Positions 19,336 through 28,569 of a stretch of 64,000 nt of DNA are shown here, one piece after another; positions within the stretch are counted from its first letter, which is position 1, and every line of letters starts with the position of its first letter. Both the position numbers and the translations under genes were made by a program. The stretch spans positions 124,001 through 188,000 of the forward strand of contig NZ_VSZS01000064.1 in the NCBI RefSeq assembly GCF_008180155.1, given 5' to 3'. The notes beneath the pieces were generated by a model that was given only the letters and a program-made list of their open reading frames with translations, made no database searches and was not told the DNA's origin. Source of the stretch: Neoaquamicrobium microcysteis (GTDB taxonomy: Bacteria > Pseudomonadota > Alphaproteobacteria > Rhizobiales > Rhizobiaceae).

Positions 19336-19986
19336 ATGCGCGTCGCCATCATCGACTACGGCTCCGGCAATCTGCGTTCGGCGACCAAGGCTTTCGAGCG
19401 CGCCGCGCGCGAAGGCGGCATCGCTGCCGAGATCGACCTGACCGCCGACCCGAACCGCGTGTGCACGGCCGACCGCATCGTGCTGCCCGGCGTCGGCGCC
19501 TATGCCGACTGCAGCGCCGGGCTTCATGCGGTGGAAGGCATGGTCGAGGCGATCCGGGACGCGGTCGAAAATCAGGGGAGACCATTCCTCGGCATCTGCG
19601 TCGGCATGCAGCTCATGTCTTCGCGAGGCCTCGAAAAGACGATCACTCAGGGTTTCGGCTGGATCGAGGGCGACGTGAAGGAGATCACGCCGTCCGACCC
19701 GTCGCTGAAGATCCCGCAGATCGGCTGGAACACGATTCACGTGAAACACGACCATCCGCTTTTCGCCGGCATCCCGACGGGGGATGATGGGCTGCACGCC
19801 TACTTCGTGCATTCCTATCATCTGGACGCGGCGCGGCCGGGCGACGTTCTGGCCACCGCCGACTATGGCGGCCCGGTCACGGCCGCCGTTGCGCACGGCA
19901 ACAAGGCCGGAACGCAGTTTCACCCCGAAAAGAGCCAGAAGCTCGGTCTGGCGTTGATAACCAATTTCCTGCGATGGAAGCCATGA
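19336..19986 (+). CDS. hisH: Imidazole glycerol phosphate synthase, glutamine amidotransferase subunit
   Basis: HisH releases ammonia from glutamine and passes it to HisF to form imidazole glycerol phosphate and AICAR. The 216-residue class I glutaminase has the nucleophile Cys88 in GICVGMQLM and the His-Glu pair in FHPEKSQ near the end. DYGSGNLRS at residues 7-15 is the usual N-terminal loop. A parS-like palindrome lies in the coding sequence at 19734-19747. HisF is encoded three genes downstream, with DUF1330 and hisA between. Confidence 0.97.
   Translation: MRVAIIDYGSGNLRSATKAFERAAREGGIAAEIDLTADPNRVCTADRIVLPGVGAYADCSAGLHAVEGMVEAIRDAVENQGRPFLGICVGMQLMSSRGLEKTITQGFGWIEGDVKEITPSDPSLKIPQIGWNTIHVKHDHPLFAGIPTGDDGLHAYFVHSYHLDAARPGDVLATADYGGPVTAAVAHGNKAGTQFHPEKSQKLGLALITNFLRWKP
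19734..19747. other. parS-like site inside hisH
   Basis: GATTCACGTGAAAC matches the parS core at 13 of 14 positions and is the same variant as at 10038. It encodes part of WNTIHVKHD in HisH, so both functions would have to be compatible. Confidence 0.5.
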
Positions 19987-19996
19987 GGAGGATGCC

Positions 19997-20287
19997 GTGA
20001 GCAAGAAGGGCTACTGGATGGGTATGGTGGACATCACCGATGCCGAGGGCTACCCGCAATACATCGCGGCCAACGCTGCTGCGTTTGCCAAATACGATGC
20101 GAAGTTTCTCGTGCGTGGCGGGCAGGGCGAGGTGTTCGAGGGACCGGCAGCTTCCCGGCTGGTGGTGATCGAGTTCGACAGCTACCAGAAGGCGCTCGAC
20201 TGCTACCATTCGCCGGAATATCAGGCGGCGCTCGCGCTGCGCCAGAAGTTCGCGAAGGTGCATTTCGCGGTCGTGGAAGGCGTCTGA
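19997..20287 (+). CDS. DUF1330 domain protein within the his cluster
   Basis: The 96-residue protein begins with GTG at 19997 and matches DUF1330, a small ferredoxin-like alpha/beta-barrel fold: [22 protein letters not shown], and [21 protein letters not shown]. The family is related to dimeric alpha-beta barrel proteins; enzymatic activity is not established. It lies 10 nt after hisH and 4 nt before hisA. A GAGGAGG ribosome-binding site precedes the GTG. Confidence 0.88.
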   Translation: MSKKGYWMGMVDITDAEGYPQYIAANAAAFAKYDAKFLVRGGQGEVFEGPAASRLVVIEFDSYQKALDCYHSPEYQAALALRQKFAKVHFAVVEGV

Positions 20288-20291
20288 TCCC

Positions 20292-21029
20292 GTGATCCTG
20301 TTTCCGGCCATCGACCTCAAGCAGGGTCAGTGCGTTCGCCTGAAGCTGGGCGAAATGGACAGTGCGACGGTCTACAACCCGGACCCGGCCGCACAGGCGC
20401 GCGCCTTCGAGGAGCAGGGGTTCGAGTGGCTTCACGTGGTCGATCTCGATGGCGCATTTGCCGGCGAGAGCCGGAACGGTGATGCCGTCGAGGCGATCCT
20501 TAAAGCGACGAAGAACCCGGTGCAGCTCGGAGGCGGCATCCGCACGCTGGCGCATATCGAGGCGTGGCTGGCCAAGGGCCTCGCCCGCGTCATCCTCGGC
20601 ACTGTGGCCGTGCGCGATCCCCAACTGGTGAAACAGGCCTGCAAGGCGTTTCCGGGCAAGGTCGCGGTCGGCATCGACGCGCGCGGCGGCAAGGTTGCCG
20701 TGGAAGGCTGGGCCGAGGCGTCTGCGCTTGGCGCGATCGAACTGGCAAAGAAGTTCGAGGGCGCCGGCGTTTCCGCGATCATCTACACGGACATCGACCG
20801 TGACGGTGTGCTGACCGGCATCAACTGGGAGGGAACCATAGAGCTGGCTGACGCCGTATCTATCCCTGTCATCGCCTCGGGAGGCCTCGCCTCGCTCGCC
20901 GATATCGTTCGCATGACGATGCCGGACGCGCGCAAGCTGGAAGGCGCGATCTCCGGCCGCGCGCTTTATGACGGAAGGATCGATCCGGCCGAGGCGCTGG
21001 AAATCTTGGGCAAGGCGAGGGCAGCATGA
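20292..21029 (+). CDS. hisA: Phosphoribosylformimino-5-aminoimidazole carboxamide ribotide isomerase
   Basis: HisA opens the ribose ring of ProFAR by an Amadori rearrangement to PRFAR. The 245-residue (beta/alpha)8 barrel begins [18 protein letters not shown] at a GTG codon (20292); catalytic aspartates are in PAIDL (Asp8 region) and in YTDIDRDG. The phosphate-binding loops GGGIRTL and ASGGLASL are present. The stop overlaps the hisF start by 4 nt. Confidence 0.97.
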   Translation: MILFPAIDLKQGQCVRLKLGEMDSATVYNPDPAAQARAFEEQGFEWLHVVDLDGAFAGESRNGDAVEAILKATKNPVQLGGGIRTLAHIEAWLAKGLARVILGTVAVRDPQLVKQACKAFPGKVAVGIDARGGKVAVEGWAEASALGAIELAKKFEGAGVSAIIYTDIDRDGVLTGINWEGTIELADAVSIPVIASGGLASLADIVRMTMPDARKLEGAISGRALYDGRIDPAEALEILGKARAA

Positions 21030-21808
21030 CCCTCAAGGCCCGTGTCATTCCCTGCCTCGACGTGCATAACGGCCGCGTGGTCAAGGGCGTCAATTTCGTC
21101 GATCTCATCGACGCGGGCGATCCGGTCGAGGCCGCGCGCGCCTATGACGCCGCAGGCGCAGACGAGCTCTGCTTCCTCGACATCACGGCATCGTCCGACA
21201 ACCGCGAGACCATCTTCGACATCGTGGCGCGCACGGCCGAGCAGTGCTTCATGCCGCTGACGGTGGGGGGCGGCGTGCGGCAGGTCGCCGACATCCGCAA
21301 GCTTCTGCTGGCGGGCGCCGACAAGGTGTCGATCAACACGGCTGCGGTGAACAACCCGGATTTCGTCTCCGAAGCCGCCGACAAGTTCGGCAACCAGTGC
21401 ATCGTGGTGGCCATCGACGCCAAGAAGGTTTCCGGCTCAGGCGAGGCCGATCGTTGGGAAATCTTCACCCATGGCGGGCGGCAGCCGACCGGCATCGACG
21501 CGGTCGATTTCGCGGTCTCGATGGTAAGGCGTGGAGCCGGCGAAATCCTGCTCACCTCGATGGACCGGGACGGCACCAAGGCCGGCTACGACATCTCGCT
21601 CACCCGTGCGATTGCCGATGCAGTTCGTGCCCCCGTCATCGCGTCCGGCGGCGTCGGTAATCTCGATCACATGGTCGAAGGCATCCGCGATGGCCATGCG
21701 ACGGCGGTGCTTGCCGCATCGATCTTCCACTTCGGCACCTACACCATTGCACAGGCCAAGGCCCACATGGCAAAAGCGGGCTTGGCCGTGCGGCTCGACG
21801 CCGCCTGA
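21026..21808 (+). CDS. hisF: Imidazole glycerol phosphate synthase, cyclase subunit
   Basis: HisF takes ammonia from HisH and forms imidazole glycerol phosphate and AICAR from PRFAR. The 260-residue barrel begins [20 protein letters not shown] with the catalytic Asp of PCLDV and a second catalytic Asp in [21 protein letters not shown] and ASGGVGNL are the phosphate loops. It overlaps hisA by 4 nt and is followed by hisE after 19 nt. Confidence 0.97.
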   Translation: MTLKARVIPCLDVHNGRVVKGVNFVDLIDAGDPVEAARAYDAAGADELCFLDITASSDNRETIFDIVARTAEQCFMPLTVGGGVRQVADIRKLLLAGADKVSINTAAVNNPDFVSEAADKFGNQCIVVAIDAKKVSGSGEADRWEIFTHGGRQPTGIDAVDFAVSMVRRGAGEILLTSMDRDGTKAGYDISLTRAIADAVRAPVIASGGVGNLDHMVEGIRDGHATAVLAASIFHFGTYTIAQAKAHMAKAGLAVRLDAA

Positions 21809-21827
21809 CGCTCGGGAGGACAGGTCT

Positions 21828-22151
21828 TTGGCCGGATTTTCGCTGAACGATCTCGAACGGATCGTGGCCGAGCGCGGGGCGTCGGGAGCGGCCGATTCCT
21901 GGACCGCCAGGTTGTTTGCCAAGGGCACCGAAAAGGCCGCCCAGAAAATGGGCGAGGAGGCGGTCGAGGCCGTCATCGCTGCCGTGAAGGGCGATCGCGC
22001 CGGCCTCGTTTCCGAGAGTGCCGACCTTCTTTATCATTGGCTCGTCGTGCTGGCGCTCGAAGGCGTGAAGCTGGACGACGTGATGGCCGAACTGGAGGCG
22101 CGCACGGCGCGGTCGGGCGTCGCCGAAAAAGCCTCGCGCGACGCCGGTTGA
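21828..22151 (+). CDS. hisE: Phosphoribosyl-ATP pyrophosphatase
   Basis: HisE hydrolyses phosphoribosyl-ATP to phosphoribosyl-AMP, step two of histidine synthesis. The 107-residue protein begins at a TTG codon (21828) preceded by GGGAGGA at 21813-21819; this start gives the conserved [10 protein letters not shown] opening, while the frame is falsely open to 21531. The metal-binding [10 protein letters not shown] and [12 protein letters not shown] helices of the MazG-like fold are present. It is the last his gene; coaA follows after 20 nt. hisI and hisG are not in the window. Confidence 0.95.
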   Translation: MAGFSLNDLERIVAERGASGAADSWTARLFAKGTEKAAQKMGEEAVEAVIAAVKGDRAGLVSESADLLYHWLVVLALEGVKLDDVMAELEARTARSGVAEKASRDAG

Positions 22152-22171
22152 CCCTGTCGGGACCGAGACGG

Positions 22172-23140
22172 ATGCCCATGGACCAGTTCACACCCGGCGA
22201 GAAATACTCCCCCTATCGCATCTTCACGGCCGAGCGATGGGCCGAGTTTCGCGCCGACACGCCGCTGACCTTGACCGAAGACGAGGTGCGGCGGCTGCGC
22301 TCGCTCAACGATCCGGTCGACCTCGATGAAATCCGGCGCATCTACCTCTCGCTGTCGCGGCTGCTCTCGGCCCATGTCGAGGCGAGCCAGCTGCTGTTCC
22401 AGCAGCGCCGCGTGTTCTTCAATGCCGACAACGAGGTCAAGAAGACGCCCTTCATCATCGGCATTGCCGGTTCGGTGGCCGTCGGCAAGTCGACCACCGC
22501 GCGCGTGCTGAAGGAGCTTTTGCAGCGCTGGCCGTCGAGCCCGAAGGTCGATCTCATCACCACAGACGGTTTCCTGCTGCCGAACGACGTGCTGCGCCGC
22601 GAGAACCTGATGGAGCGCAAGGGCTTCCCCGAAAGCTACGATGTCGGCGCGCTGCTGCGGTTCCTTTCGGCCATCAAATCCGGACAGCCCGATGTCCAGG
22701 CCCCACTCTACTCGCACATGACCTACGACGTGCTGCCGGGCGCCTATGTCACCATCGACCGGCCCGACATCCTCATCTTCGAGGGCATCAACGTGCTCCA
22801 GCCGCGCCAGCTGCCGCCGGACGGCAAGTTCGTGCCCTTCGTGTCGGACTTCTTCGATTTCTCGATCTACATCGACGCCGACGAAACCATGATCCACCAA
22901 TGGTACATCGACCGCTTCATGCGGCTGCGCGAGACCGCGTTCAAAAACCCGGAATCCTTCTTCCACCGCTATTCGCAGCTCTCGGAAGAGGCCGCGCGCG
23001 CCATCGCCGAAGGGCTCTGGTCGAACATCAACCTGAAGAACCTGCGGGAAAACATCCTCCCCACCCGCCCCCGCGCCGACCTCGTGCTGCGCAAGGGCGC
23101 GGATCATCTCGTCGAGGAAGTGGCGCTCAGGAAGCTGTGA
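22172..23140 (+). CDS. coaA: Type I pantothenate kinase
   Basis: CoaA phosphorylates pantothenate, the first and controlling step of CoA synthesis. The 322-residue protein has Walker [10 protein letters not shown] (about residues 101-109), TTDGFLLPN, and the C-terminal PanK motifs DFSIYIDAD and [10 protein letters not shown]. Start ATG 22172 (or 22178, two codons on) gives the normal [16 protein letters not shown]-terminus; the frame upstream overlaps hisE and is spurious. It closes the his operon. Its last 14 nt overlap the 3' end of the convergent PAP2 gene. Confidence 0.96.
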   Translation: MPMDQFTPGEKYSPYRIFTAERWAEFRADTPLTLTEDEVRRLRSLNDPVDLDEIRRIYLSLSRLLSAHVEASQLLFQQRRVFFNADNEVKKTPFIIGIAGSVAVGKSTTARVLKELLQRWPSSPKVDLITTDGFLLPNDVLRRENLMERKGFPESYDVGALLRFLSAIKSGQPDVQAPLYSHMTYDVLPGAYVTIDRPDILIFEGINVLQPRQLPPDGKFVPFVSDFFDFSIYIDADETMIHQWYIDRFMRLRETAFKNPESFFHRYSQLSEEAARAIAEGLWSNINLKNLRENILPTRPRADLVLRKGADHLVEEVALRKL

Positions 23141-24239
23141 GGGTCGCGCCGGGTGCGGGCGAGGGGGCAGGCACCGTGCCGGCAGCCTCCTTTTCCCTTC
23201 GCGCCATAGCCTTCACCGCGTAGTGGATGATCGCGACCAGCACGATCGAGGCGTAGCCGTCGATCGCGTAGTGCCAGGCCAGATAGACCGAGCTTGCAAC
23301 GATGAAGCCAAGATAGGCCCATGCCATCAGGCCAAGCCGGCGCGAATATTCCGCAATGAAGATCGCATTGAGCGCGACAAGCCCGACATGGATGCTGGGA
23401 AAGGCCGATATGCCCGAGCCGAAGCTGGTGGCGCCGGCCTCGTGCAGCGACCACAGATAGTCCTGATAGGCGACGGCCGAGTTGGGGTTGGCCGCGCCCT
23501 GTGCAAGAAAGGCCAGCTGCTCGGCGAACCGCGCCTCGTCTCCCGTCACCGCGCCGTAGAAGGCGGGGCCGGCCGAAATGAACATCACCGCGAAGATGTT
23601 GCCGCATACGATCCAGACCAGCATGAAGCAGGCGAGATAGCGGCCCCTGACCTCTATGGCGCGAGGCGAGGTGACGACGAAGAAAAGCGCGCCGAAGCAA
23701 AGCACGAACCACAGCACGTTGTAGTTCCACTCTACGACGGTCCGCGTCAGGTCGTTTTCGCCGAAGGCGAAGAGCAGCCGCCACGGATCGACGCCGAAAT
23801 GCAGCCATTTGTCGATGTCGGCCTGCACGCGGTCGTGCAGGAAGCCGCCCTGCCAGTACACCATCGCGTTCTTCAGCGAGGTGAAAGTACCCTGGAACAG
23901 CACGAACGCCATCAGCAGCGCCGCACCGGCCAGCAGCCAGGCGACGCGCTTTTGCGAAAAGGCGCGGCTGAACGCCAGCTTTCGGCGGCGGTCGAACCGG
24001 TGGACGACCATTGCGCCGTCCGCGATCAGCGCCACCAAGGGGAAGAACAGGCCGAAGACCACCGCCCATTTGGCAAAATACACGCCATAGGTCGCCCGGT
24101 CGTCCGCGCCCGTCCATTGTAGCAGGAGCAGGCCGAGCGTCGTATAGAGCAGGATCGCCAGATAGAATCCGGCATCCGCGCGCACGTTGCGCGCCGTTTC
24201 GGCCAATGTTGCCGCGCCCCAGCGCGCAAGCTTCGTCAT
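23127..24239 (-). CDS. PAP2 superfamily (AUR1-like) membrane protein
   Basis: The 370-residue protein has about six to seven membrane segments. The phosphatase motifs of the PAP2/AUR1 group are present: [12 protein letters not shown] (motif 2, with Ser and His) and [15 protein letters not shown] (motif 3, catalytic His and Asp). This group includes lipid phosphatases and the inositol phosphorylceramide synthase family, so a role in phospholipid or sphingolipid headgroup transfer at the periplasmic face is likely, substrate unknown. It is convergent with coaA, overlapping by 14 nt. No gene follows it closely on the same strand. Confidence 0.85.
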   Translation of the reverse strand: MTKLARWGAATLAETARNVRADAGFYLAILLYTTLGLLLLQWTGADDRATYGVYFAKWAVVFGLFFPLVALIADGAMVVHRFDRRRKLAFSRAFSQKRVAWLLAGAALLMAFVLFQGTFTSLKNAMVYWQGGFLHDRVQADIDKWLHFGVDPWRLLFAFGENDLTRTVVEWNYNVLWFVLCFGALFFVVTSPRAIEVRGRYLACFMLVWIVCGNIFAVMFISAGPAFYGAVTGDEARFAEQLAFLAQGAANPNSAVAYQDYLWSLHEAGATSFGSGISAFPSIHVGLVALNAIFIAEYSRRLGLMAWAYLGFIVASSVYLAWHYAIDGYASIVLVAIIHYAVKAMARREKEAAGTVPAPSPAPGATLTAS

Positions 24240-24301
24240 GGACTGCGTTCCGGCCGCTGTCTCCGATCGGCAGACGCTAGCGCCAAAATCTCAACATTCT
24301 C

Positions 24302-24934
24302 CTAGCGGGGCGCGGTCACCCGCCGCAGCGTGAGGTTGATGCGGCCGCCGTTCTTCAGCAGCGTCGACGTGCCGGGATAGATGCGGTCCACGCCGTGAAA
24401 GGCGAGGCGGCCTTCCCCGCCCAGCACCACGAGGTCGCCGCTCGCCAGCTTGAACGAAGCCGTCGGCCCCTGCCGCGTCGTTCCGCCCACCCTGAAGCGG
24501 CAGCTGTCGCCGAGCGAGACGGAAAGCACGGGCGCGTCGAAATCCTGCTCGTCGCGGTCCTGGTGGAGGCCCATCTTCGCGGTGGAATCGTAGAAATTGA
24601 CGAGGCATGCCTGCGGCGGCGCTGGATATCGCGCCACCTCGTCCCACAGCTCGAGCAGGCGAGCGGGTATCGGCGGCCAGCTTTCGCCCGTCACCGGATG
24701 CTCCGGCTGGTAGCGATAGCCGCGGTCCTTGTCGGTTACCCAACCGAGCTCGCCGCAATTGGTCATGCGCACGCTCATCGGCTTGCCGGTGCGCGGCATC
24801 GCCGGCACGAACAGCGGGGCTGCCTGCACCACGGCGCGGATGTCCTCGACCAGCGCCTCCTGCGCGGCGCGGTCGAGATGGTCGGGAATGTGCCGCACGC
24901 CGTGCGGAAGATCATGGGCCATGGTCGTCGTCAT
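24302..24934 (-). CDS. alkB: Alpha-ketoglutarate-dependent dioxygenase AlkB
   Basis: AlkB repairs N1-methyladenine and N3-methylcytosine by oxidative demethylation. The 210-residue product has the Fe(II) site His-x-Asp in MGLHQDRDEQDF, the distal His in AFHGVDRI, and the 2-oxoglutarate-binding arginines in RINLTLRRV. NFYDS precedes the first motif, as in E. coli AlkB. It begins at ATG 24934. A terminator hairpin separates it from the LysM/BON gene upstream. No ada gene is adjacent. Confidence 0.94.
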   Translation of the reverse strand: MTTTMAHDLPHGVRHIPDHLDRAAQEALVEDIRAVVQAAPLFVPAMPRTGKPMSVRMTNCGELGWVTDKDRGYRYQPEHPVTGESWPPIPARLLELWDEVARYPAPPQACLVNFYDSTAKMGLHQDRDEQDFDAPVLSVSLGDSCRFRVGGTTRQGPTASFKLASGDLVVLGGEGRLAFHGVDRIYPGTSTLLKNGGRINLTLRRVTAPR

Positions 24935-24967
24935 AAAAGAATTTCGGCGGCATCGAAGCCGCCGAAA
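24935..24967 (-). terminator. Terminator of the LysM/BON gene
   Basis: A perfect 10-bp stem TTTCGGCGGC...GCCGCCGAAA (24942-24967, 6-nt loop) is followed on the minus strand by TCTTTTA. It lies between the lysM gene stop and the alkB start. Confidence 0.75.
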
Positions 24968-24991
24968 ATGGTTCTCATGGATGCCCGCTTG

Positions 24992-25456
24992 TCAGGCCTT
25001 GTCGAGTTCCGGAATGCGCAGCACCTGCCCGGGATAGATCTTGTCGGGGTGCTTAAGCATCGGCTTGTTGGCCTCGAAGATCACGTCGTGCTTCGCGCCC
25101 TTGCCCTTGCCGTAATGCGCCTCGGCGATCTTCCAGAGGTTGTCGCCCTTCTTCACGGTGTAGAAGACGGGGGCCTTCTCGGCCTTGTCGGGGGCGGCTT
25201 CAACCGTCAGCGCCGTTTCCACCTTCTCGACGCCGAGCGTGTTGCCCACGGCAACGACAGCCTTTTCGAGCGTCGCCTGGTCTGCGACCGAGCCTTTGAG
25301 CACGGCCTTGTTGCCCACCACCTCGATCTGCACCTTGTCGGTTCCGAGCCCGTGCGAATCGAGCTCCTTCTTCAGCTCTTCGACCTTGGGTTCGTCATCG
25401 TCGCCGCCGATGCCAAGCTTCTTGCCGATGGACTTCGCAAAATCGAACAAACCCAT
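24992..25456 (-). CDS. BON and LysM domain protein (YgaU/Kbp-like)
   Basis: The 154-residue protein has a BON domain (about residues 25-85, VEVVGNKAVLKGSV-type pattern) and a C-terminal LysM domain (about 97-150, FYTVKKGDNLWKIAE to YPGQVLRIPEL). This arrangement matches E. coli Kbp (YgaU), a cytoplasmic potassium-binding protein; no signal peptide is present, which fits. The N-terminus MGLFDFAKSIGKKLG is typical. Potassium binding here is inferred from the family. It stands alone between two terminator-like regions. Confidence 0.9.
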   Translation of the reverse strand: MGLFDFAKSIGKKLGIGGDDDEPKVEELKKELDSHGLGTDKVQIEVVGNKAVLKGSVADQATLEKAVVAVGNTLGVEKVETALTVEAAPDKAEKAPVFYTVKKGDNLWKIAEAHYGKGKGAKHDVIFEANKPMLKHPDKIYPGQVLRIPELDKA

Positions 25457-25556
25457 GAAAGGTCTCCCTGCAACATTGGATCATCGCCCCAGTGGACTGT
25501 GACGCAGGCAGGTCGAAATTGAAAGCGGGATTCGTTGGACCGGCGTTTGCCGAAGA

Positions 25557-25994
25557 TCAGTCGGACGAAATCTTGCCGCGCATCTTCTTGATGCCGGATC
25601 TGCCCGCCTTTTCCTTAAGCCGCCGCTCGACCGCCCCCTTGGAGGGCCTTGTCTTCTTGCGTGGCTTCGGCGGCGGTTCGGCGGCCTTCGCCAGCAGCTC
25701 GGCAAGGCGGCTGCGCGCATCGGCGCGGTTCTGCTCCTGGGTGCGGAAGCGGCTCGCCTCGATGACGATGACGCCGTCCTTCGTGGCGCGCTGGCCGGCG
25801 AGCGATATAGCGCGCAGGCGCACGCGCTCGGGCAGTCCCTGCGCATTGGCCGCGTTGAAGCGTAGCTGGACTGCGGTCGCGACCTTGTTGACGTTCTGGC
25901 CGCCCGGTCCCGACGACCGGATGAAGTTCTCTTCCAGCTCGTCCTCGCCGACCTCGACGCCGGGCGCGATCTGCAACCCCTTCTCCGCGCTCAT
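25557..25994 (-). CDS. arfB: Alternative ribosome-rescue factor ArfB (peptidyl-tRNA hydrolase)
   Basis: ArfB releases stalled ribosomes that lack a stop codon, using a GGQ loop and a basic tail that enters the empty mRNA channel. The 145-residue product has the GGQ motif in SSGPGGQNVNK (about residues 27-37) and a lysine- and arginine-rich C-terminus from about 108 on (PKPRKKTRPSKGAVERR), exactly as in ArfB/YaeJ. Normal length. It lies 71 bp from the end of the chemoreceptor gene, on the same strand. Confidence 0.94.
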   Translation of the reverse strand: MSAEKGLQIAPGVEVGEDELEENFIRSSGPGGQNVNKVATAVQLRFNAANAQGLPERVRLRAISLAGQRATKDGVIVIEASRFRTQEQNRADARSRLAELLAKAAEPPPKPRKKTRPSKGAVERRLKEKAGRSGIKKMRGKISSD

Positions 25995-26065
25995 GCCCCA
26001 GCCTCCGTTCCAGTCCCGAAAGGACCGGCACTACATAGGACGATGCGGGACGTGCGAAAAGCCCG

Positions 26066-28303
26066 TCAGAATTCCTCCCAGCCGTCCTCGGCCGTTTCCA
26101 CCGCCACTGCCGCTGCCGTGGCTGCACCCCCGCCACGCGACATTGTCGCGATGCGCTGGCTTACCGCACGAACCTGTGGCCGGTCGGGCGCGGCGGCAGG
26201 CTGCTGCACCGGATGGGCGCGCTGGGCCGTTTCGCGGCCGAGCTTGAACTGCGACAGCAGGTCGTTGAGCGCGCTGGCCTCGCCTGCCAGCTTGTGGCTT
26301 GCGGCCGTGGACTCCTCCACCATCGCCGCGTTCTGCTGCGTGCCCTGGTCGATGCGGCTGACGGCGATGTTGATCTCGTTGAGCCCCGTCGCCTGCTCGC
26401 GCGACGCCTCCACAATGGCCACCACGTTTTCGCTGATTTCCTTGACCTCGACCACGATGGTGTTCAGCGCCTGGCCTGCCTCGCCCACGAGCGACACGCC
26501 GGATTTCACGTGCTCGCCAGAGGCGCTGATGAGGGTATTGATCTGTTTGGCCGCGTTGGCGGCGCGCTGCGCCAGCTCGCGAACCTCCTGCGCGACCACG
26601 GCGAAACCGCGGCCCGCCTCGCCGGCGCGCGCGGCTTCGATGCCGGCATTGAGCGCCAGCAGGCTGATCTGGAAGGCGATCTCGTCGATCACGCCGATGA
26701 TCGTGCCGATCTGCGTGGACGACTGTTCGATGCGGTCCATTGCCGCCACAGCGTCCTGCACGATCACGCCGGAGCGCTCCGCGCCGGCACGGGTGCGGGC
26801 CACCAGCGCGCCCGCCTCGTCGGCGCGGCGGCTGGAATCCTGCAGCGTGGTCACCAGCTGTTCCAGCGCGGCTGCCGTCTGCTCGACCGAGGCGGCCTGC
26901 TGTTCCGTGCGTTTCGACAGGTCGTCCGACGCGTTGCGGATTTCCTCGGAGCCGGCATGGATGGCGTTGGCATTCTCGCCCACGGCCTGAAGGGCGGCCT
27001 GCAGCCGTGCCGCGGAATGGTTGAAGTCGGCGCGCAGCTTTTCCATCGATTGGGTGAAGGGCTCTTCCAGCCTTTGCGCCACATCGCCGTCGGCAAGCCG
27101 GCTCAGCGCGCCGGCCAGCATCTCTACCGCGTGCTCCAGCTCGCGGGCGTGCATTTCCTTTTCGGCGCGTTCGCGCTCCTCGCGCTCGTGCGCCTGCCGC
27201 TGGCGGGCGTCCTCGGCGTCGCGCTCCTCGTTGACCTTTCGGACGGTGTTCTCGCGAAACGCATCGAAGGCGCTGGCGATCTCGCCGATCTCGTCGCGGC
27301 GTCCGAGCCCAGGCACCTCCACGTCGAGCCGTCCGGAAGCCAGTTCCCGCATCGATCCCGCGGTGCGCGAGATCGGCAGCGCGACAGAGCGCCAGACGAG
27401 AAATCCACCAACGATCACGGCCAGCAGGATACCGCCCACCGAGATCATCACGATCCGCTCGATCGACGCCGACGTGGACGCCTTGGCGGCGGCTACCTCG
27501 GCCTGCACGCGGTCGATGGCTGCGCGGATGCGTACGAAGCCCGGCTCCAGATCGGCGAAGGTCGCGGCCACGCGCGTCTGCAGCTGAACATTGCGCCCGG
27601 TGGTCGAGGCGAAGTCCTCGAACGTTCCCTGGTAGGCATCGAGCGTCGCCATCACGCCGCCATACATATCGGAGGTACCGAAGACGCCGCGCGGCTTCTT
27701 GCGCAGGGTTTCGATCGCGGCTGCGACATTGGCGTGGTTTGCGTCCGTCGGGCTCAGCACGAAATCCTTCTCGGCCGAGAATATGGCGGCGGCATCGACG
27801 CGGAGCGGCGGATAAGGAATCGTTGAAAGCTGCCTGGCGAGCGTGTCGTTGGCCGTGCGCATGTCCTGCTGCAGGCCCGATTGCGGGTTCAGGCCGAGCC
27901 TCCGGCTCGCGTCCACCGATCTGCCGAAGGCTTGCATGTAGCGCTGGAATCCGGAGGTCAGCGCGCCTTCCTCGGGAATGTCGCGATGCTGGTTGCGCGC
28001 GACGATCACCTCCAGCGTCTCCAGCGTCTGCTCCACCTCGCCGCCGAGCGCGGCATGCGCCTCGATCAGGCTTTCTCCCTTGTTGAGAAAGAAGTCCTTC
28101 TCGATGGTCCGCAGCCGGAAAAGCTGATTCTCCAGCGTGTTCGTCACGTCTCCGGCGATCTGCGCCTCGGCCTGAAGCTGGTCCTGCGCGCGCATCACAT
28201 TGCGCTCATGCAGGAAAAGTCCCGAAACCGCGACGACGCCGACGACGCCCACCAGGGCGATCAGCGCGATGCGGTGGGAGATGCGAAAGGCGGGAAGCTT
28301 CAT
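26066..28303 (-). CDS. Methyl-accepting chemotaxis protein with CheR/CheB tether
   Basis: The 745-residue receptor has a membrane segment at about residues 9-30, a roughly 250-residue helical periplasmic sensor, a second membrane segment near 285-308, a HAMP domain ([14 protein letters not shown] region), and a long signalling domain with the conserved hairpin tip [20 protein letters not shown]. The C-terminus ends GWEEF, close to the NWETF pentapeptide that recruits CheR and CheB. The ligand is unknown. No other che gene is nearby. The terminal alanine-rich linker is normal for such tethers. Confidence 0.93.
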   Translation of the reverse strand: MKLPAFRISHRIALIALVGVVGVVAVSGLFLHERNVMRAQDQLQAEAQIAGDVTNTLENQLFRLRTIEKDFFLNKGESLIEAHAALGGEVEQTLETLEVIVARNQHRDIPEEGALTSGFQRYMQAFGRSVDASRRLGLNPQSGLQQDMRTANDTLARQLSTIPYPPLRVDAAAIFSAEKDFVLSPTDANHANVAAAIETLRKKPRGVFGTSDMYGGVMATLDAYQGTFEDFASTTGRNVQLQTRVAATFADLEPGFVRIRAAIDRVQAEVAAAKASTSASIERIVMISVGGILLAVIVGGFLVWRSVALPISRTAGSMRELASGRLDVEVPGLGRRDEIGEIASAFDAFRENTVRKVNEERDAEDARQRQAHEREERERAEKEMHARELEHAVEMLAGALSRLADGDVAQRLEEPFTQSMEKLRADFNHSAARLQAALQAVGENANAIHAGSEEIRNASDDLSKRTEQQAASVEQTAAALEQLVTTLQDSSRRADEAGALVARTRAGAERSGVIVQDAVAAMDRIEQSSTQIGTIIGVIDEIAFQISLLALNAGIEAARAGEAGRGFAVVAQEVRELAQRAANAAKQINTLISASGEHVKSGVSLVGEAGQALNTIVVEVKEISENVVAIVEASREQATGLNEINIAVSRIDQGTQQNAAMVEESTAASHKLAGEASALNDLLSQFKLGRETAQRAHPVQQPAAAPDRPQVRAVSQRIATMSRGGGAATAAAVAVETAEDGWEEF

Positions 28304-28509
28304 TGTCGAACCTTGGGGGCTTCGCGTCCGTCTTCACCGGGGAAGCGGACGGCGATTTCTTCAGGATGGAAGAATGCTGGTGACATGCCGAACGCGGCAG
28401 AGGCTCGACGTCATGTCTGCCCGGACGTTTCGCCCGGACCCCCGCGATCACAAGAAACGGATTTCATTAAATCCGCGTGAACGGCAGACCGCGTTACCGC
28501 TTCTGCGAC

Positions 28510-28545
28510 GTTTAAAAGCAAAGGCCCGGCTTTCGGCCGGGCCTC
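28510..28545 (-). terminator. pckA terminator
   Basis: Stem GGCCCGGC...GCCGGGCC at 28523-28543 with a T-rich tract (TTTGCTTTT) on its minus-strand 3' side, 27 bp after the pckA stop. Confidence 0.8.
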
Positions 28546-28569
28546 TGGAAGACAACGAGCGCGGCGTGC

